Of a stretch of DNA of 64,000 bases, positions 1 to 12,634 are shown piece by piece. The notes under the pieces are model-generated. The model saw only the letters and a program-made list of their open reading frames with translations, searched no databases and was not told the DNA's origin. Source of the DNA: Dillenia suffruticosa (lineage: Eukaryota; Streptophyta; Magnoliopsida; Dilleniales; Dilleniaceae); the NCBI GenBank assembly GCA_033439265.1, contig JAVTVX010000001.1, positions 17,130,608 through 17,194,607 on the forward strand, given 5' to 3'. A program made the translations under genes and the position numbers. Numbering within the stretch: position 1 is the first letter of the stretch; every line of letters starts with the position of its first letter.

Positions 1-804
1 GAGCCACTAAGGCTTTCAATTTACTTGTTCGGTCATAATCTTCTTCGAGCCCTGAATGAATTTCAACAGAATTTGTTAATACCATTCTATCCTCACAAAG
101 ATCGGACTGGTTTTACGAGAAGGGCTAAACGCTAGAATGATCTGAACTTGGACGAGTAATTTAACAAATGGAGTGTCATGGCACAAAAATTTTATATATT
201 TCGAAAAATATTGAGCAAACTATTTTTTACTATTCATTTTAAATCTACTATTCTTTTATATGTTGTAAAATTATGAAATTGATTGGATGAAAGAAAAAAG
301 AAAAAACTAATCTTGGGTATTAAAAAAATATACAACAATAACAATACGATTTTTAAACCCAAATCTGAGTCTTAAAAAAATATATCTGTAGTAATTATAA
401 ATTTCACTGAATTTTATTTTTTCTTTTTATATTTTAACATTTTATAATTTATTTTTATTTTTATATTATTTTAATATTTAATAATTCTCGTATTATTCCT
501 AATATTACATAGACTAAAAGCACATTAATACATTATACGAGTTTTAGGCCCAACAAGGAAGATGAGCCATAGGCCCATCAAGACGTGTTGTTCACATGAA
601 CGCACCCCTCCCGATCAATGTCCAATGACCAAACATAGTTGAATCTCCTCGATATTCAATACTCGGTGAGTTTGGAGTAATATTCATTTCTTCATAAAGT
701 ACGAGAACAAAATCTTGTAATAAAGAAAAAAAAATTCAAATTTTCTTCGATAAAGAAAGCAATCTCCTTGTAAGTTTTAATTTCCTTCACTTGTCTTCAA
801 AGGA
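1..804. other. AT-rich intergenic DNA, no gene seen
   Basis: No open frame with a recognisable family match and no repeat structure that I can name. It is strongly AT-rich with poly-A and poly-T runs. It lies downstream of the decayed first exon at 1480-2155 and holds no trace of the second and third exons that family members carry. Confidence 0.5.
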
Positions 805-1185
805 ATAGCTTAGTGGTCACAATTCCTCTCCCCCAACCTGATGATCTCGGATTCAAATCTCAATATAACAAAAAAAAATCCCTCCACTTGGTAAGACTTC
901 GTATCTTCTAAGATTTCATTAAATTCCAAGATGAAAACTAGGATTTTAGTACCTCGAATGCATACAGGACTCGTACGAGCAATCCTTAGTGGTCACAATT
1001 TTTCTCCCCCAACCTAATGATCTCAGGTTCAACTCTCAATATAACAAAAAAAAATTCCTCCACTTGGTAAGACTTCGTATCTTCTAAGATTTCATTAAAT
1101 TCCCATAAATTTTGGAACCCTTACAAGAAAATTAGGGTTTTAGCACCCGAATGCATACAGAACTCATACGAGCAACCTATATAGA
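805..1185 (+). mobile_element. tRNA-derived SINE-like unit, head-to-tail dimer
   Basis: Two copies of a unit of about 176 bp lie directly head to tail. Each begins with a tRNA-like head: an A-box-like stretch (TAGCTTAGTGG at 806-816, CTTAGTGG at 985-992) and a B-box-like stretch (GGATTCAAATC near 851, GGTTCAACTC near 1027). Both share the body around TTGGTAAGACTTCGTATC and end near CATACGAGCAA. The second copy starts right at the end of the first. The promoter boxes point to a Pol III SINE. The dimer could be a tandem duplication or a composite insertion. No clear flanking target duplication was found. Confidence 0.5.
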
Positions 1186-1257
1186 TATATATGACCTTTA
1201 CTCGACTGACCAGATAAGTCCCTCCAACCCTCAAAACTGACACGGAGCACACAAGAG

Positions 1258-1264
<7 letters not shown>

Positions 1265-1323
<59 letters not shown>
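1265..1323. repeat. (CT)n microsatellite
   Basis: Uninterrupted CT dinucleotide run of about 29 units just downstream of the decayed dioxygenase exon. Confidence 0.95.
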
Positions 1324-1327
<4 letters not shown>

Positions 1328-1479
1328 GCAACTCTCATTGATTAGGATCTCCAACCGATCAGTCATCCCTAGCAGAGCCATCATCTACAGAGTGTGGACC
1401 CACCTCCAACAATTCCTATAACAATGGTGTGCTTATAGTGCCCATAGACATTAAGGAGCGGTGAACTAAAGGAGTAACT

Positions 1480-2155
1480 TCTGCAATTCCTCAGGTTTTG
1501 GAGAATTAGGAAACATAGGGCATATAAAGGTATCCCTCCTACTAGCGGCTGCAACTCTGAACAGATCGATGTTGGTCGAACTTCCTCTTTGGATCATCAT
1601 GGGAATAGAACTGTTTCTTTTTTTTTTTTTTTTTTTTGTTCATATTAAGGTAACTCGAGTTTATTACATGAGGAGGGGGAATGTGTCACTTGAACCAAAG
1701 TTCATTGGCGAATAGAACTGTTTCTTCACCTATGTATCTTGCTCAAAAAACCTTCTGACCCTATCAATCATCTCATCCAACACTTTTTGTGGGATCCCAT
1801 GATTCACCACCTGAAAGAAACCCCACTTTTCACAAGCATGCTTAACTTCTTGGACAACCTTGGCTCGCGAAATCTCGTCTTTGTTAACATTTTTGAGGTC
1901 TATGATTGGCATACTCAATTCTTTTCACCCAAAAAAAAAAAAAAAAATCCTCAATTCTGTTGGACTCAAGGAAAATGCATCTTCTCCAGGCTTGTCATTG
2001 TTTTGGATGAATATCTGTGGGAGCTTCGTTATTCCGGCATCTACAAGTCCCTTCACCTCAATTTTGGATTCATTGAAAGATTTCACTTCGCTTTCTCGAT
2101 CATCATCCGATTGATGAGATTGTGATAGAACTCCATCCGAGATTGTGACAACCAT
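1480..2155 (-). pseudogene. Decayed first exon of a 2OG-Fe(II) dioxygenase
   Basis: The minus strand from an ATG at 2155 encodes a protein like exon 1 of the intact neighbours: a stretch ending in FNESKIEVKGLVDAGITKLP, then [20 protein letters not shown], then [15 protein letters not shown] and [15 protein letters not shown] (the DIOX_N region). It cannot be functional. A poly(A) tract at 1931-1947 shifts the frame, a TAG falls right after FFEQDT, a retroposed segment (1620-1709) splits the following KKQFY/RD region, and the end (about 1496-1600) is out of frame and lacks the normal VCR/GT splice junction. Exons 2 and 3 are absent downstream. It is the 3'-most member of the minus-strand array. 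The long readable stretches suggest fairly recent death compared with the relic at 15253-15480. Confidence 0.85.
1603..1726 (-). mobile_element. Short SINE-like retroposon with 17-bp target duplication
   Basis: The 17-mer GAATAGAACTGTTTCTT occurs perfectly at 1603-1619 and 1710-1726. Between them are 90 bp (1620-1709) that read on the minus strand as a body of about 72 bp followed by a poly(A) tail of about 18. The body opens with GCCAATGAACTTTGGTTCAA, which includes an A-box-like TGGTTCAAGTG. No B box is obvious, so it is a short or internally deleted SINE. It interrupts the decayed dioxygenase exon. The exact duplication and tail make retroposition by LINE machinery very likely. Confidence 0.75.
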
Positions 2156-4910
2156 GCTGTGCGTTTTCACTTGTGAGAGAGTGAAATGTATTTGGCTATT
2201 TTTGACGTGATACAATTGTGCCTTTCTCAGAGAATCGTATAGAGCTGTGTAATGAATAATGCAGAACAAAAGACTACCACAATAATTGTACTATCTTAGA
2301 GGTAGGAGGAGACCAAGGCCACAACATTTTCTAAGATCATTGCCATCATTAGAAACAAACTGTGAAATGGTATATTAAATTTTTTAATTAATTTTTAAGT
2401 TCAAAATTTGGAATAAAAAATTTTATATCATAAAAGTCATTCCCTAAAAAAGACATTTAAATCGAATTAATCAAAATATAATTCTAAATACCCGTATGGA
2501 AACCAAAAAATCAACTTTAGAAACAATGAAAATCACATGTAACCATGTGACGCGGCAAAATACTGGGGTAAAAGATTAGTGCTAAACTGTATTCTAAAAA
2601 TTAAAAAAAAATAATAATCTAAAAACTTTTAGAAAGATACAAAAAAAATTAAAATCAATTGAATTAATTAAAAATGATGGACTTTATTTATATTGTGAAA
2701 ATATAATATACATGTACTAAAATTAACAAACTTATTAAGTAAATAATTTTTAAAATAAAAAGAAAATTCAAAAATTAAATTACTCAGTAAAAATTAATTC
2801 TCGAAAAGCAAAAACTTTTCGACTAACAATCCTCAATTCCAAAATAATAAAGAATCATCCGGGTCCCCCTCCTCACTCTGGATCTATTTGATAACAAGCG
2901 TTGGACATACTCTCTCTGCAGACTTTATCTTGGCGTCCACTTATTCTAAAAAACTTATCATTTTGATGTATATTGGATATTGCACTAATACTTCAAGGAT
3001 AAAACATCATTCATGTAATGTTGAAATCAAACACCTTCTCTGGATGCATTGCTTCTACCTCTTGTAATGACAAAAGATTTTGCAAATTCGTGGAATTGTC
3101 ATGTCATTATTCCATATTAAATATCTATGTTTGTGTTTCATAACTTTCCATTTTTCATGTACAGGAAATATCTTTTGGTTGACTAATGTCGGGAACTGAC
3201 GTCTCTTAACCATAGTCGGGAGTTCAATTCCCAATGAAAACAGAAAAATCAATGCTAAGAGACATGCCTCTCAATTGGACCCTGCAAGCGGTCGATCCAG
3301 ATTAATCAGAGCAAAACTCTAGATACTGGATTGATGATTTAGCCATAATATAAAAAAAATATATATATCTTTTAGTTGAAAGTACAAGGCATTTCTTGTG
3401 ATAGTGAGAAACCATAAATGGTGAATTCCCACAAGGAAAGTGTGGGGACGCGAACACGTTGGCGGTGCATGTGATTCGTTAATGTCGCTATATATGGCTG
3501 TGAGGGGCCGGCTGGACAAGCTACCTTACCCCAAGGGGCTGTAAGGCAAGCCAAGCAGCTTGAGCTGTATCTGAGTATTACTTGTCAAAATCCCAACAAA
3601 ATCTCGGCTATGCAACTAATTCAAAAACTTTGGTGGGATATGAATGATCTGAGAGAGTAGTACTTATACCAACAAGATATAGTTCAGCTTGTAACATATT
3701 CTTTCTGTTTAGACATCTTGAATTCAATTCTCTCTAAAGTATTAAAAAAAAAAGGATTAGACATAATGGGAAATTAAATATATATTTTGTAATGGGTGGA
3801 AAGTGTAAAAATATTGCCCAAAAGTAGCCGTGTCATGGTTTTAGCCCGTTGATTAGGATTGCAAAAGTGACGATTTTGGTTCCATGGTTAGAGGAACATG
3901 TTTACCTTGCTTCTACGACATTTGTGACTGGGACGGACATGCTCACCTTGCTTCTTCCTTTTTTGTTTTTTTGAATGTTTGGTTACATGCTTTTAGATCC
4001 AATTTCAAAATTGTTTCTTTCAGTTCTTTGAAAGAAGAAATTGAAACTAGAACCTTCACTTTCAAATTCTGTTCCGATTCAAAAATAGGAAGTCTTGCCT
4101 TGTTCTAGTTTTAGTTCCGGTTTCTACCCATTGAATTTCCAGTTCTTATAAAAATATTTAAAAAGACACTTCCTTGAAAATTTAAGATTTTGAACTCAAA
4201 TAAATAACAAAAATTTGAACTTACAACTTTTTTTTTAATAAACCATCTGTATTTAGTAATTATATTAAATTCAACTAAATTTAATTAGATTCAAATTAAA
4301 ATTTATGTTTTATTATACATAAAATTCGAATTCAAAAATTTACTTAAAAAAAATCCCAAGGACCGGCCACTGAGCTCACAACTATAAAAATAAAAGATTC
4401 ATAATAAGCCTAGTTTAACGCAACTTAACCCCACCTAGGCAACCCAACCCACACGAGGTTGTGCCCACCCAGTGAACAGACAGTGCCTCAACAAAAGTAT
4501 GTTCACCCCAAGCCTATCATTTTTCTTTACTAAGAATTTCAGTACATGATCCTTGGATCTAGAAAATGCACTCACATTGTTCTAATTAGACTTGCCAGAC
4601 CTAAATCAGCTGCCATTTCCATAGCTCCTGATATTACTAGTATACATCAGCACTTAGCAAGAATCTCACTGGGATTCAAATATCATTCAAATATATAAAA
4701 CCTTTGTTAAAACATGGATGCTACAACGTGCTTTGGTTTATCTAAACATTTATTACAACTCTTAATACAACATCGTCCATACTCCAAATTACCGCCTCGG
4801 ACATGCATACTGTCGGATCCTAATAAACACTAATTGATCTCCACACTAGAGCCTTATTTTATTACATTTCCATAGTATATAGATAGCACACAACACTATC
4901 AAGTGCAGAA
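2156..4910. other. Intergenic DNA with one SINE, no gene
   Basis: AT-rich spacer between the relic exon and the 3' end of the first intact dioxygenase. Apart from the tRNA-like element at 3170-3330 I see no coding or structured element. The stretch 3420-3560 is locally GC-richer but has no recognisable coding content. Confidence 0.5.
3170..3330 (+). mobile_element. tRNA-derived SINE (diverged)
   Basis: An A-box-like TTGGTTGACTAATGTCGGG (about 3175) is followed 45 bp later by a B-box-like GGGAGTTCAATTCCCA (3218-3233). The 3' part, GATTAATCAGAGCAAAACTC and onward, matches in layout the elements at 37810-37985 and 59555-59705. All three end in a GATTAATTAGAG-type motif about 75-100 bp after the B box, so they look like one SINE family. 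Confidence 0.5.
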
Positions 4911-7656
4911 TTACACCTTCTGCAAGCCATTTGCAGAAGATGAATTTGACAGCTTAAACTTTTCGAGTGCACGAATGCCATCAAGGCCTTTGGCGTAGAA
5001 GTGTGTCATGAACTCTTTCTCAGTGGTTTCCCTATAAATTGGAGGGTTCTCTTCTGATAAAAGCTCCTTAATTGGTCCATACACCTTAGGGTTAGGATCT
5101 AATTGAGAGCATGCTCTAAAAAAAACAGGCACCGAAATTCTCGGGCCTGCCTTTTGTGCGATAACTCTGTGCTTGACGCTTTGAAATTTATCGTTGGTGA
5201 TGAGCTGCAGAAAGAAGACAGAAACAAAATGATCAACTCACAGTCCACATTTTGTTGCATTATGTTAACCAATTGTTGCCCCTCATGGAAATTAACATAA
5301 GCTTAGATGTAGCAGAATCGAATAAAAAATATATAATAAAATAAATATAGACAGAGCGACTAGTTTTTGTTGTTCTTTTTAGACATTACCGTTGAGATCT
5401 CCACCTGTTGTGAAATATTTAATTTAAGTTATAATTTCTACTCTCAGAGAAAATCTACCACCATACCCTCATGTAGTGATCGATAGGCCACAAACCAAAA
5501 CCAAGACACTTGATTAATTACAACGTATGCACATTGAAACAAGATCAATAGCAGGAAGCTAAACAAAATTTCGAATGGATCAATTGCAATCCAATGCAAA
5601 TGCAGTCCTTCAAGGATGATGATTTTCTCTCTCTTCTCTTGATAAGTTTGAAGTTTAGGAGGTTTCACATGCAAGGCCTTTCGATTTAAAGTGAGGAGAC
5701 ATGACAGAAAACAGCTAAAAAGAAAAGGATATGCATGATTATATAACACTTGCCTGTAAAAGATCCCCAACATTGGCTACTAAAGCACCACGAACCGGAG
5801 GAACATCGATCCACTGATCTTGATTGAGCACTTGGAGGCCACCAATATCGTCTTGTAGGAGGAGAGTCAAGAAGCCAGCATCAGTATGGTTGGTGATGCC
5901 CCATGTTGATTCTGGCTCTGGACATGCAGGGTAGTAACTACCGAGAAAAAGAAGACCTCTTGCACAATCCAATTCCGTCAGGTAGTTGGAGGGAAGACCA
6001 AGACTCTCTGACATTAATTCTAATATGGTATGCGCAACCGCCATCAAGTGCGTCGAGGATTCAATCATCATATCTCTGCAAATTGATTAAGTGCATAGTG
6101 ATTAGTACATCACATCATCGAGTGTGATTTGGTAATGAACAAACGAGAAGACAACTTTGGCCCAGTACATTTAAAAGTCACAAGTAGCTTCTTCCAACAT
6201 CAAAATTACTAGGTGGAAATACAAAAGAATGAAATTTAGACCTTATGTTGTTCCAATATTCGTGTCATTCAACAATTGTAATTAAGAGACAAGCAGAGAG
6301 TGATCATTTGTCATTACAAAAATTATCATTGAGGGATTGACAAAATGTATCACAATGTTAATCCCTTTTAAGGTTAATAGTTTTATCAGTAGGAAAAATC
6401 AAAAACATTTTCTACAACAATTAAAACATCATGTGTGAGCTTCATCAAGTGTCATACGATACATTTATCTGCATATGATTGATTACTAAAAATAGAGCAA
6501 TGACACTTATCACCGTTTTTTTTATTTGTTTATTTCATTTTATTTTTATTTTTTTTCTCGATATTTCATCCAAAATCTGGGATTAAAATCTAGATTATTG
6601 TTATTGTTCCACACTCATCACCACCCCAAAAAATACTCCTCTCTTGTCTTTACTATCACCTTGAATCAATCATTAAAATATGAGAAAAACAAAATCCTTC
6701 TTCCTCAAATTATTGTTCAAACAAAAGTAGAACAATGAAAAAAAAAGCCACGCACACTCCTGACTTGATTTTATAATGACCCAAAATTATAAATCATAGT
6801 TTTCATTTGAAATTGGTAAAAGAAAACATTAGTGCTTTCACTTGCACCTTTTTTTTTTTTTTCCTTTTTTTGGGAGAGTACATTAATGGATACAAAATAA
6901 TGAAGTGCACAGCATGGCATTAATTATTAGTCCAAGAGAAATAGATATACCAAGAGAACATGAGCAAACCATAAAAGGAATTTTCTATTATCATAATGGT
7001 GGATTTAAAAAATTTTAGATGGTCAAGATTTATCGTGATTACAATTTTGTGAGTGTTGATAGTCATAGAATAAAAGAATAACTAAACATATGCACTCAAA
7101 TAAGATTTTTAATAAAATTAAAAAAAAAATAGTACCTGCAAACCTCAGGCAATTCCTCAGGTTTAGGAGGATTAGGAGCCATATTAGCCATAAAAGTGTC
7201 TCTCCAACTGGCAGCCTTCACACTGAACAAATCAAAATTGGAATTATACAGAAACTTCCTTGTCATATCTCTTGTATAATACTGTTTCTTAACCTCAGAG
7301 TCCTGTTCATAAAATCTACGAACCCCATCAATCATTTCATCCAAAACAGCCTGTGGAATCCCGTGATTGATCACCTGGAAAAAACCCCATTTTTCGCAAG
7401 CATCTCTGACCTCATCTACGACCTTTGATCGGCGAATTGCGTCCTTATTGATGTCTCCGAGGTCAATTACCGGAATCCCAGAATGGATTTGGTTGGTAGA
7501 TTTAAGGTCGAGTTTGTCGGTTTCGTGGACGAAGATTTTTGGGAGTTTTTCGATTCCGGAATCTACGAGACCTTTTACTCCGATTTTCGATTCGTCAAAT
7601 GTTTTCAGTTCGGTTTCTCGTTCGTAGTTCAGGACTGATTCGGCTGTTGCGCCCAT
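4911..7656 (-). CDS. 2OG-Fe(II) dioxygenase, ACC oxidase homolog type (copy A)
   Basis: Three exons: 7656-7136, 6075-5754 and 5204-4911, giving 378 aa, the normal family length. Intron phases 2 and 0 and a 322-nt middle exon are shared with both other intact copies. An N-terminal DIOX_N domain (about residues 60-165, with [15 protein letters not shown]) precedes the oxygenase core. The iron triad is H237-T-D239 and H293, and R303-I-S305 is the 2-oxoglutarate-binding RxS. The enzyme should be a soluble cytosolic oxygenase that uses O2 and 2-oxoglutarate to hydroxylate or desaturate a small molecule. Relatives in this DOXC group include GSL-OH and deacetoxyvindoline 4-hydroxylase. It is not a true ACC oxidase, and the substrate is unknown. 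Intron 2 begins with GC (CAG/GCAAGT) rather than GT. Exon 3 carries a C-terminal tail about 14 residues longer than in the sister copies, ending SSANGLQKV. Confidence 0.92.
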
Positions 7657-7746
7657 TTTTTTGTTGTTTCGAGAGATTAATGGAAGATGAGTAGATCAGA
7701 GAAGAACAGAGCGTGGTCCTTTCTGAATTGATGGAAATAGAGTGGT

Positions 7747-7755
7747 CTTTATAAG
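7747..7755 (-). promoter_or_regulatory. TATA box of dioxygenase copy A
   Basis: CTTATAAAG on the minus strand lies about 95 bp upstream of the ATG at 7656, a normal spacing for a plant TATA box plus a leader of about 65 nt. A GA-rich stretch (7758-7782) lies just upstream of it. Confidence 0.5.
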
Positions 7756-8424
7756 TTTAGAGAGAGAGAAAGAGAAAGAGAACAGTCAAAGGAAGCAGAT
7801 TAAGGAATCGAGGGGCACCATTAGTTTTTGCTTTGATGCGTTTGGTGCAGATTTTGAAAAGACGACTCCTGTCTCTGGAAGAGAAGAAAAAAAATAATAA
7901 TAATTACTTTCTAGAAAAATTGTTCTGCATTTAGATTCTGTTAAAAGAAAATTCAAAACAAATTTTAGAAAATCAATTTCTAGAAGAAAAAAATTGAAAA
8001 CCATTTTTGAGGGAACTCATTTTCTAGAAAGAGCAGCTAGAAAATTTGGAATTTATGGAATTTATTAAGAAACAAAATTTAATTTCAAAAAAAAAAATTA
8101 GTTTCTTATAAAGAATGGTATTTTGGTTTCATGTTTTAGAAATGAATCCTTTCGAGAGGAAAACATTTTGTTTCCTTATTTGCGTTGAGAGATGTAATCA
8201 AATTTAGATCATTTGCAATTGATGGGTAGAAAATAATATTTGAAAAAGATAAATATTAATTAAATTAAATACATATTTTTTTTAATAAATGCCAAAAAAA
8301 ATTCTTTTCTCGTCACCAATTTTCAAGATATATTCCGATTAATTTCGTTTGAACATCTACAAAACCCTATTTGGGAGATATATTCATACTAATCTATTCA
8401 AACATTTACAGAATTCTATTTAGA
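7756..8424. other. Upstream intergenic DNA of copy A
   Basis: AT-rich upstream region with repeated GAAAA/TTTTC and TTTCTAGAAA-like stretches. No gene seen. Confidence 0.45.
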
Positions 8425-10670
8425 GGATAAGAATAATTTTTTCTATTTTTAAATTTTGAATTTAAAAATTAATTAAAAAATCTAATATTTTATCTTATTG
8501 GATCAATAGTTCATTGGTTAAATATTAAATAATTAATTTTTTAGTTTTATATCAATTTATATCTAAATTTATATTTTAATTAATTCAATCTAAGATTTAT
8601 GATAACCTATTTAAATGATTACCCTTTCAATAAGGCTCGTTCAATATTCATGTCGGGAGTTTAATTTAAAAATTTAATCAAAAAATCTAATATCAAGGAT
8701 GAAAAATTATTGGACAACAATCAGAGAGATCGGGTCAGCAGCGTGAAAGACCATGCAAAAGAGGAGCTTCTGCGGGTCGGTGGGCCCAGTTGCGACCTTA
8801 ACGTTGAAGTAAACCCCACAATTGACCAATGGACATTGACACTTTTCGGAAAAAGACAAAAATCCTCAGCGCAATGAAATGTTTTATGAATCTCACTTGT
8901 GTCCTTTGTTTTTTGGAGGACCCGCTGTATTTTTTTTTCATTCAGAACCCTACCATTTTTCGTATTTTTTTTATTCGAGTTCTTGTGCTTTTTTTTTGCC
9001 CGATTTCTTTTTTTTTTTCCACGTAGATCCTTTGTCTTTTAGAGAATCCCACTATATTTTCTTTTTTCATTTAGGATCCACTATTTTTGCATTCAAATTC
9101 TTCCACATTTTTTACCTTTTTTTTCATTTAGGTCTTTGTCTCATGAGAGACCCCACTATTTTTTTCATTTAGATCCTTATAATTTTTTTCACCTGCTTTT
9201 CTTTTCTTTTCATTTAGATCCTTCAACTTTTCTGGACTGCACTTTTTTAAAATATTTTTTTTACTTAGATCCTTCGTCTTTTAGGGACTTAAGTTTTTCT
9301 CCTTTTATTTTTTTAGCATCCACGGATGGTCGGCTTTTTATTTTTAAATCCTAACTTCTTTTCCTATCTAGGTCCTTACTATTTTTATTTTTTAACCAAA
9401 CTTTTTTTCCTCTTAAATTCTTCATCTTTATCAAATATACGTTTTTCTCTTTTAGATTTTTGAGTATTGTGGATGGTCGTCTCTTCATTTTTAAACTATA
9501 GTTTTTTTATTCAGATATTTACTCTTTTTATTTTTTTACACTATTTTTTTCCTTAAATCGTTCGTCTTTTTTAGACATAAGTTTTTCCCTTTTTGGGCTC
9601 CACTTGTCCATTTAGGTTCTTGATTTTTTTTATCCTTTTTTTTTAACTTTAGTTTTTCAACTTTTTTAAATATAGATTTTTTTTCCTTTTGTTTTCTTTG
9701 ACCCTATAGATAATCATCCATTTATTTTTGAATCACATTTTTTTATTATTTTCATTCGAATCCTTTTTTTAATATTTTAACCATTTTTTCTCTCTAAGTC
9801 CTTCGGTTTTTTTTTTAAATATTGATTTTTTCCCTTTGATTTTTTAGAACCCCACGGATAGTCATCACTTTATTTTTTACATTTTTACTCAACGTATTAT
9901 CCTTTTTTATCTCATTCGTTGGTTTTTTTTAAAGTTTTAGTGGTTAACTCTTTTTTTTTCTGGTCACCGATATACGTCATATTTTTCATTAATTTGGACA
10001 ATAATTTAATTTAGATATTGAGTTAATTATAAATTTAATAAATATTTATACGGTTAAAAAATGCAATCCATATTTTGTAGGCGTCCCATATGTTAGTGGA
10101 TCCGATCACTAGTTTTAATATTAAATGTCTTATTTGAAACTTTTTGATTCCATCGTTGTTTAATTTTCAAAATATTTCTAAAATATTTTTTATTTTTAAA
10201 ATATCCATTAAATTAATTAATACTTATATAAAAATCTTTATATTTGTTATATTTACATATTTTTCATATTTAATGAATTATTTGATTATTTAATTATAAT
10301 TTTTATTTTTATGATATTTTTCTTATAATTAATAATAACATATTTGATCATTTTAGATTATTATTATTATTATAAAATATAGTAATTTTATTTTTTATAA
10401 AATAATTAAAATTTATATTAAAAGTTTTTATATTTTTTATATTTACACATTTATCTATATTTTTATTTTCTTTATTTTTATAAAATATCTTTTTTTATAT
10501 CATTTTATATCTATTTTTATTTTTTTTGTTTTTGTTTCCATTCAATCGACCTTGTAATGAATCAATCATCATCATGATATTGCGTAATACTTGTAAAAAT
10601 TTTGTGTTTCTGTTACTATTACTTTATCTAGCAAGAATCTGAAATATATACTACAAAAACATTTATTAAA
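8425..10670. repeat. T-rich minisatellite unit, copy 1 of a 2.26-kb tandem duplication
   Basis: This segment and 10671-12770 are diverged direct copies. Anchors include GGGTCAGCAGCGTGAAAGAC (8732 and 10999), GACCAATGGACATTG, and the GGCGTCCCA(T/C)ATGTTAG motif (10081 and 12327), all offset by 2246-2267 bp. Inside, from about 8900 to 9960, the plus strand is almost pure pyrimidine and is built from degenerate units of about 35-45 bp around CATTTAGATCCTT, CTTTTAGAG and CCCACTATTTTT. The last third is AT-rich. Copy 1 has about 165 bp (about 10470-10635) lacking from copy 2. No coding capacity is credible. Confidence 0.85.
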
Positions 10671-12601
10671 GGGTGACTATAATTTTTTTTATTTTCAAAT
10701 TTTAAATTTGAAATTGATTAAAAATTTAATATTTTATTCTATTAGATCGATAGTCTATTGGTTAAATATTAAAAAATTAATTTTTTTGATTTTATATCGA
10801 TCGATATCAAAATTTATATTTTGATTAATTCGATTCGAGATTTTCATTTAAAAGATTATTTTTTTAATATAATTTATTTTATATCTAAATTACGAATCAA
10901 ATTTAAAATTTTATTTAAAAAATTTAAAATCATGTCTTAATAAATCAATCGATCGTTGTGAAAAGATAAAAAAATTATTGGGAAACATGAGAGAGAGTGG
11001 GTCAGCAGCGTGAAAGACCATGCAAAAGGGGAGCTTCCATGGGTCGGTGGGCCCAATTGCGACCTTAATGTTGTCTTTAAGTAAACCCCACAATTGACCA
11101 ATGGACATTGGCACTCTTTGGAAAAAGACAAAAATCCTCTGCGCGATGAAATGTTTTGCGAATCTCACTTGTGTCCTTTGTTTTCTTGGAGGACCCCGCT
11201 GTATATATTTTTTTTTTATTTAGGACCCTATCATTTTTTGCATTTTTTTATTCGAGTTCTTGTGCTTTTTTTTATCCGATTTTTTTTTTTTCATTTATAT
11301 CCTTGTCTTTTGGAGGATCCCACTATATTTTCTTTTTTCATCTAGGATCCACTATTTTTTTCGTTCAAATCCTTTCACCGTTTTTTGTCATTTTTCCGGT
11401 TGAATCTTTCACTTTTCGAGAGACCCCATTATTTTTTTCATTTAAGTCCTTATAATTTTTTTCACCTATTTTTCTTTTTTTTTTTCGTTTAGATCTTTCA
11501 ACTTTTTTGGACCGCATTTTTTTTAAACCTTTTTTTTTACTTAGATCCTTCATCTTTTAAGGACATAAGTTTTTTCCCTTTTGTTTTTTTATATCCACGG
11601 ATTATCATCATTTTATTTTTAAATCGTAACTTTTTTTTTCCTATCCAGGTCGTTACTACTTTTATTTTTTAACCAAACTTTTTTTCCTCTTAAATCCTTC
11701 GTCTTATTAAATATAGATTTTTCTCCTTTTGGTTTTTTTGAGACTTATGGATGGATTTTTTTATTTTTAAACTATAGCTTTTTTATTCAGATATTTGCTT
11801 TTTTATTTTTTTATACTATTTTTTCCCTTAAATCATTCATCTTTTTTAGATATAAGTTTTTCCCTTTTAGGGCCCCACTTGTCCATTTAGGTCTTTGGTT
11901 TTTTTATCATTTTTTTAAATTTACTTTTTTGACTTTTTTAAATATAGATTTTTTTTCCTTTTGTTTTCTTTGACCATATAGATAATCATCCATTTATTTG
12001 TGAACCATAGTTTTTTTTTTATTTTAACCATTTTTTCTCTCTAAAGTCCTGTTTTTTTTAAATATTGATTTTTTCCCTTTTATTTTTTTAGAACCTCACA
12101 GATGATCATCACTTTATTTTTTTACATTTTTACTCAACGTATTATCCTTTTTTTAATCTTATTCGTTGGTTTTTTTTAAAGTTTCAATGGTTAAACTCTT
12201 TTTTTTATATCACTGATATACGTCATATTTTTTACTAATTTAGACAATAATTTAATTTAAATATTAAGTTAATTATAAATTTAATAAATATTTATACAGT
12301 TAAAAAATGCAATCCATATTTTGTAGGCGTCCCACATGTTAGCGGGTCTGATCACTAGTTTTAATATTAAATGTCTTATTTGAATCTTTTCGATTCCATC
12401 GTTGTTTAATTTTCAAAATATTTCTAAAATATTTTTTATTTTTAAAATATTCATTAAATTAATTAATACTTATATAAAAATCTTTGTATTTTTTACATTT
12501 ACATATTTTTTCATATTTAATGAATTATTTGATTATTTAATTATAATTTTTATTTTTATGATATTTTTTATAATTAATAATAACATATTTGATCATTTTA
12601 G

Positions 12602-12634
<33 letters not shown>

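Noticed and set aside
805-870. Functional tRNA gene
   Set aside because: A and B boxes are present, but no acceptor stem pairing or anticodon arm could be made convincing. A duplicated SINE head explains it better.
4911-7656. True ACC oxidase (ethylene biosynthesis)
   Set aside because: Length of 365-378 aa, the long N-terminal region with KGLVDSG, and the exon design fit the ACC oxidase homolog group rather than the roughly 315-aa ACO enzymes.
8829-9354. Phe-rich open frames (also at 11094-11455)
   Set aside because: Product of the T-rich minisatellite; not conserved in frame between the two tandem copies.
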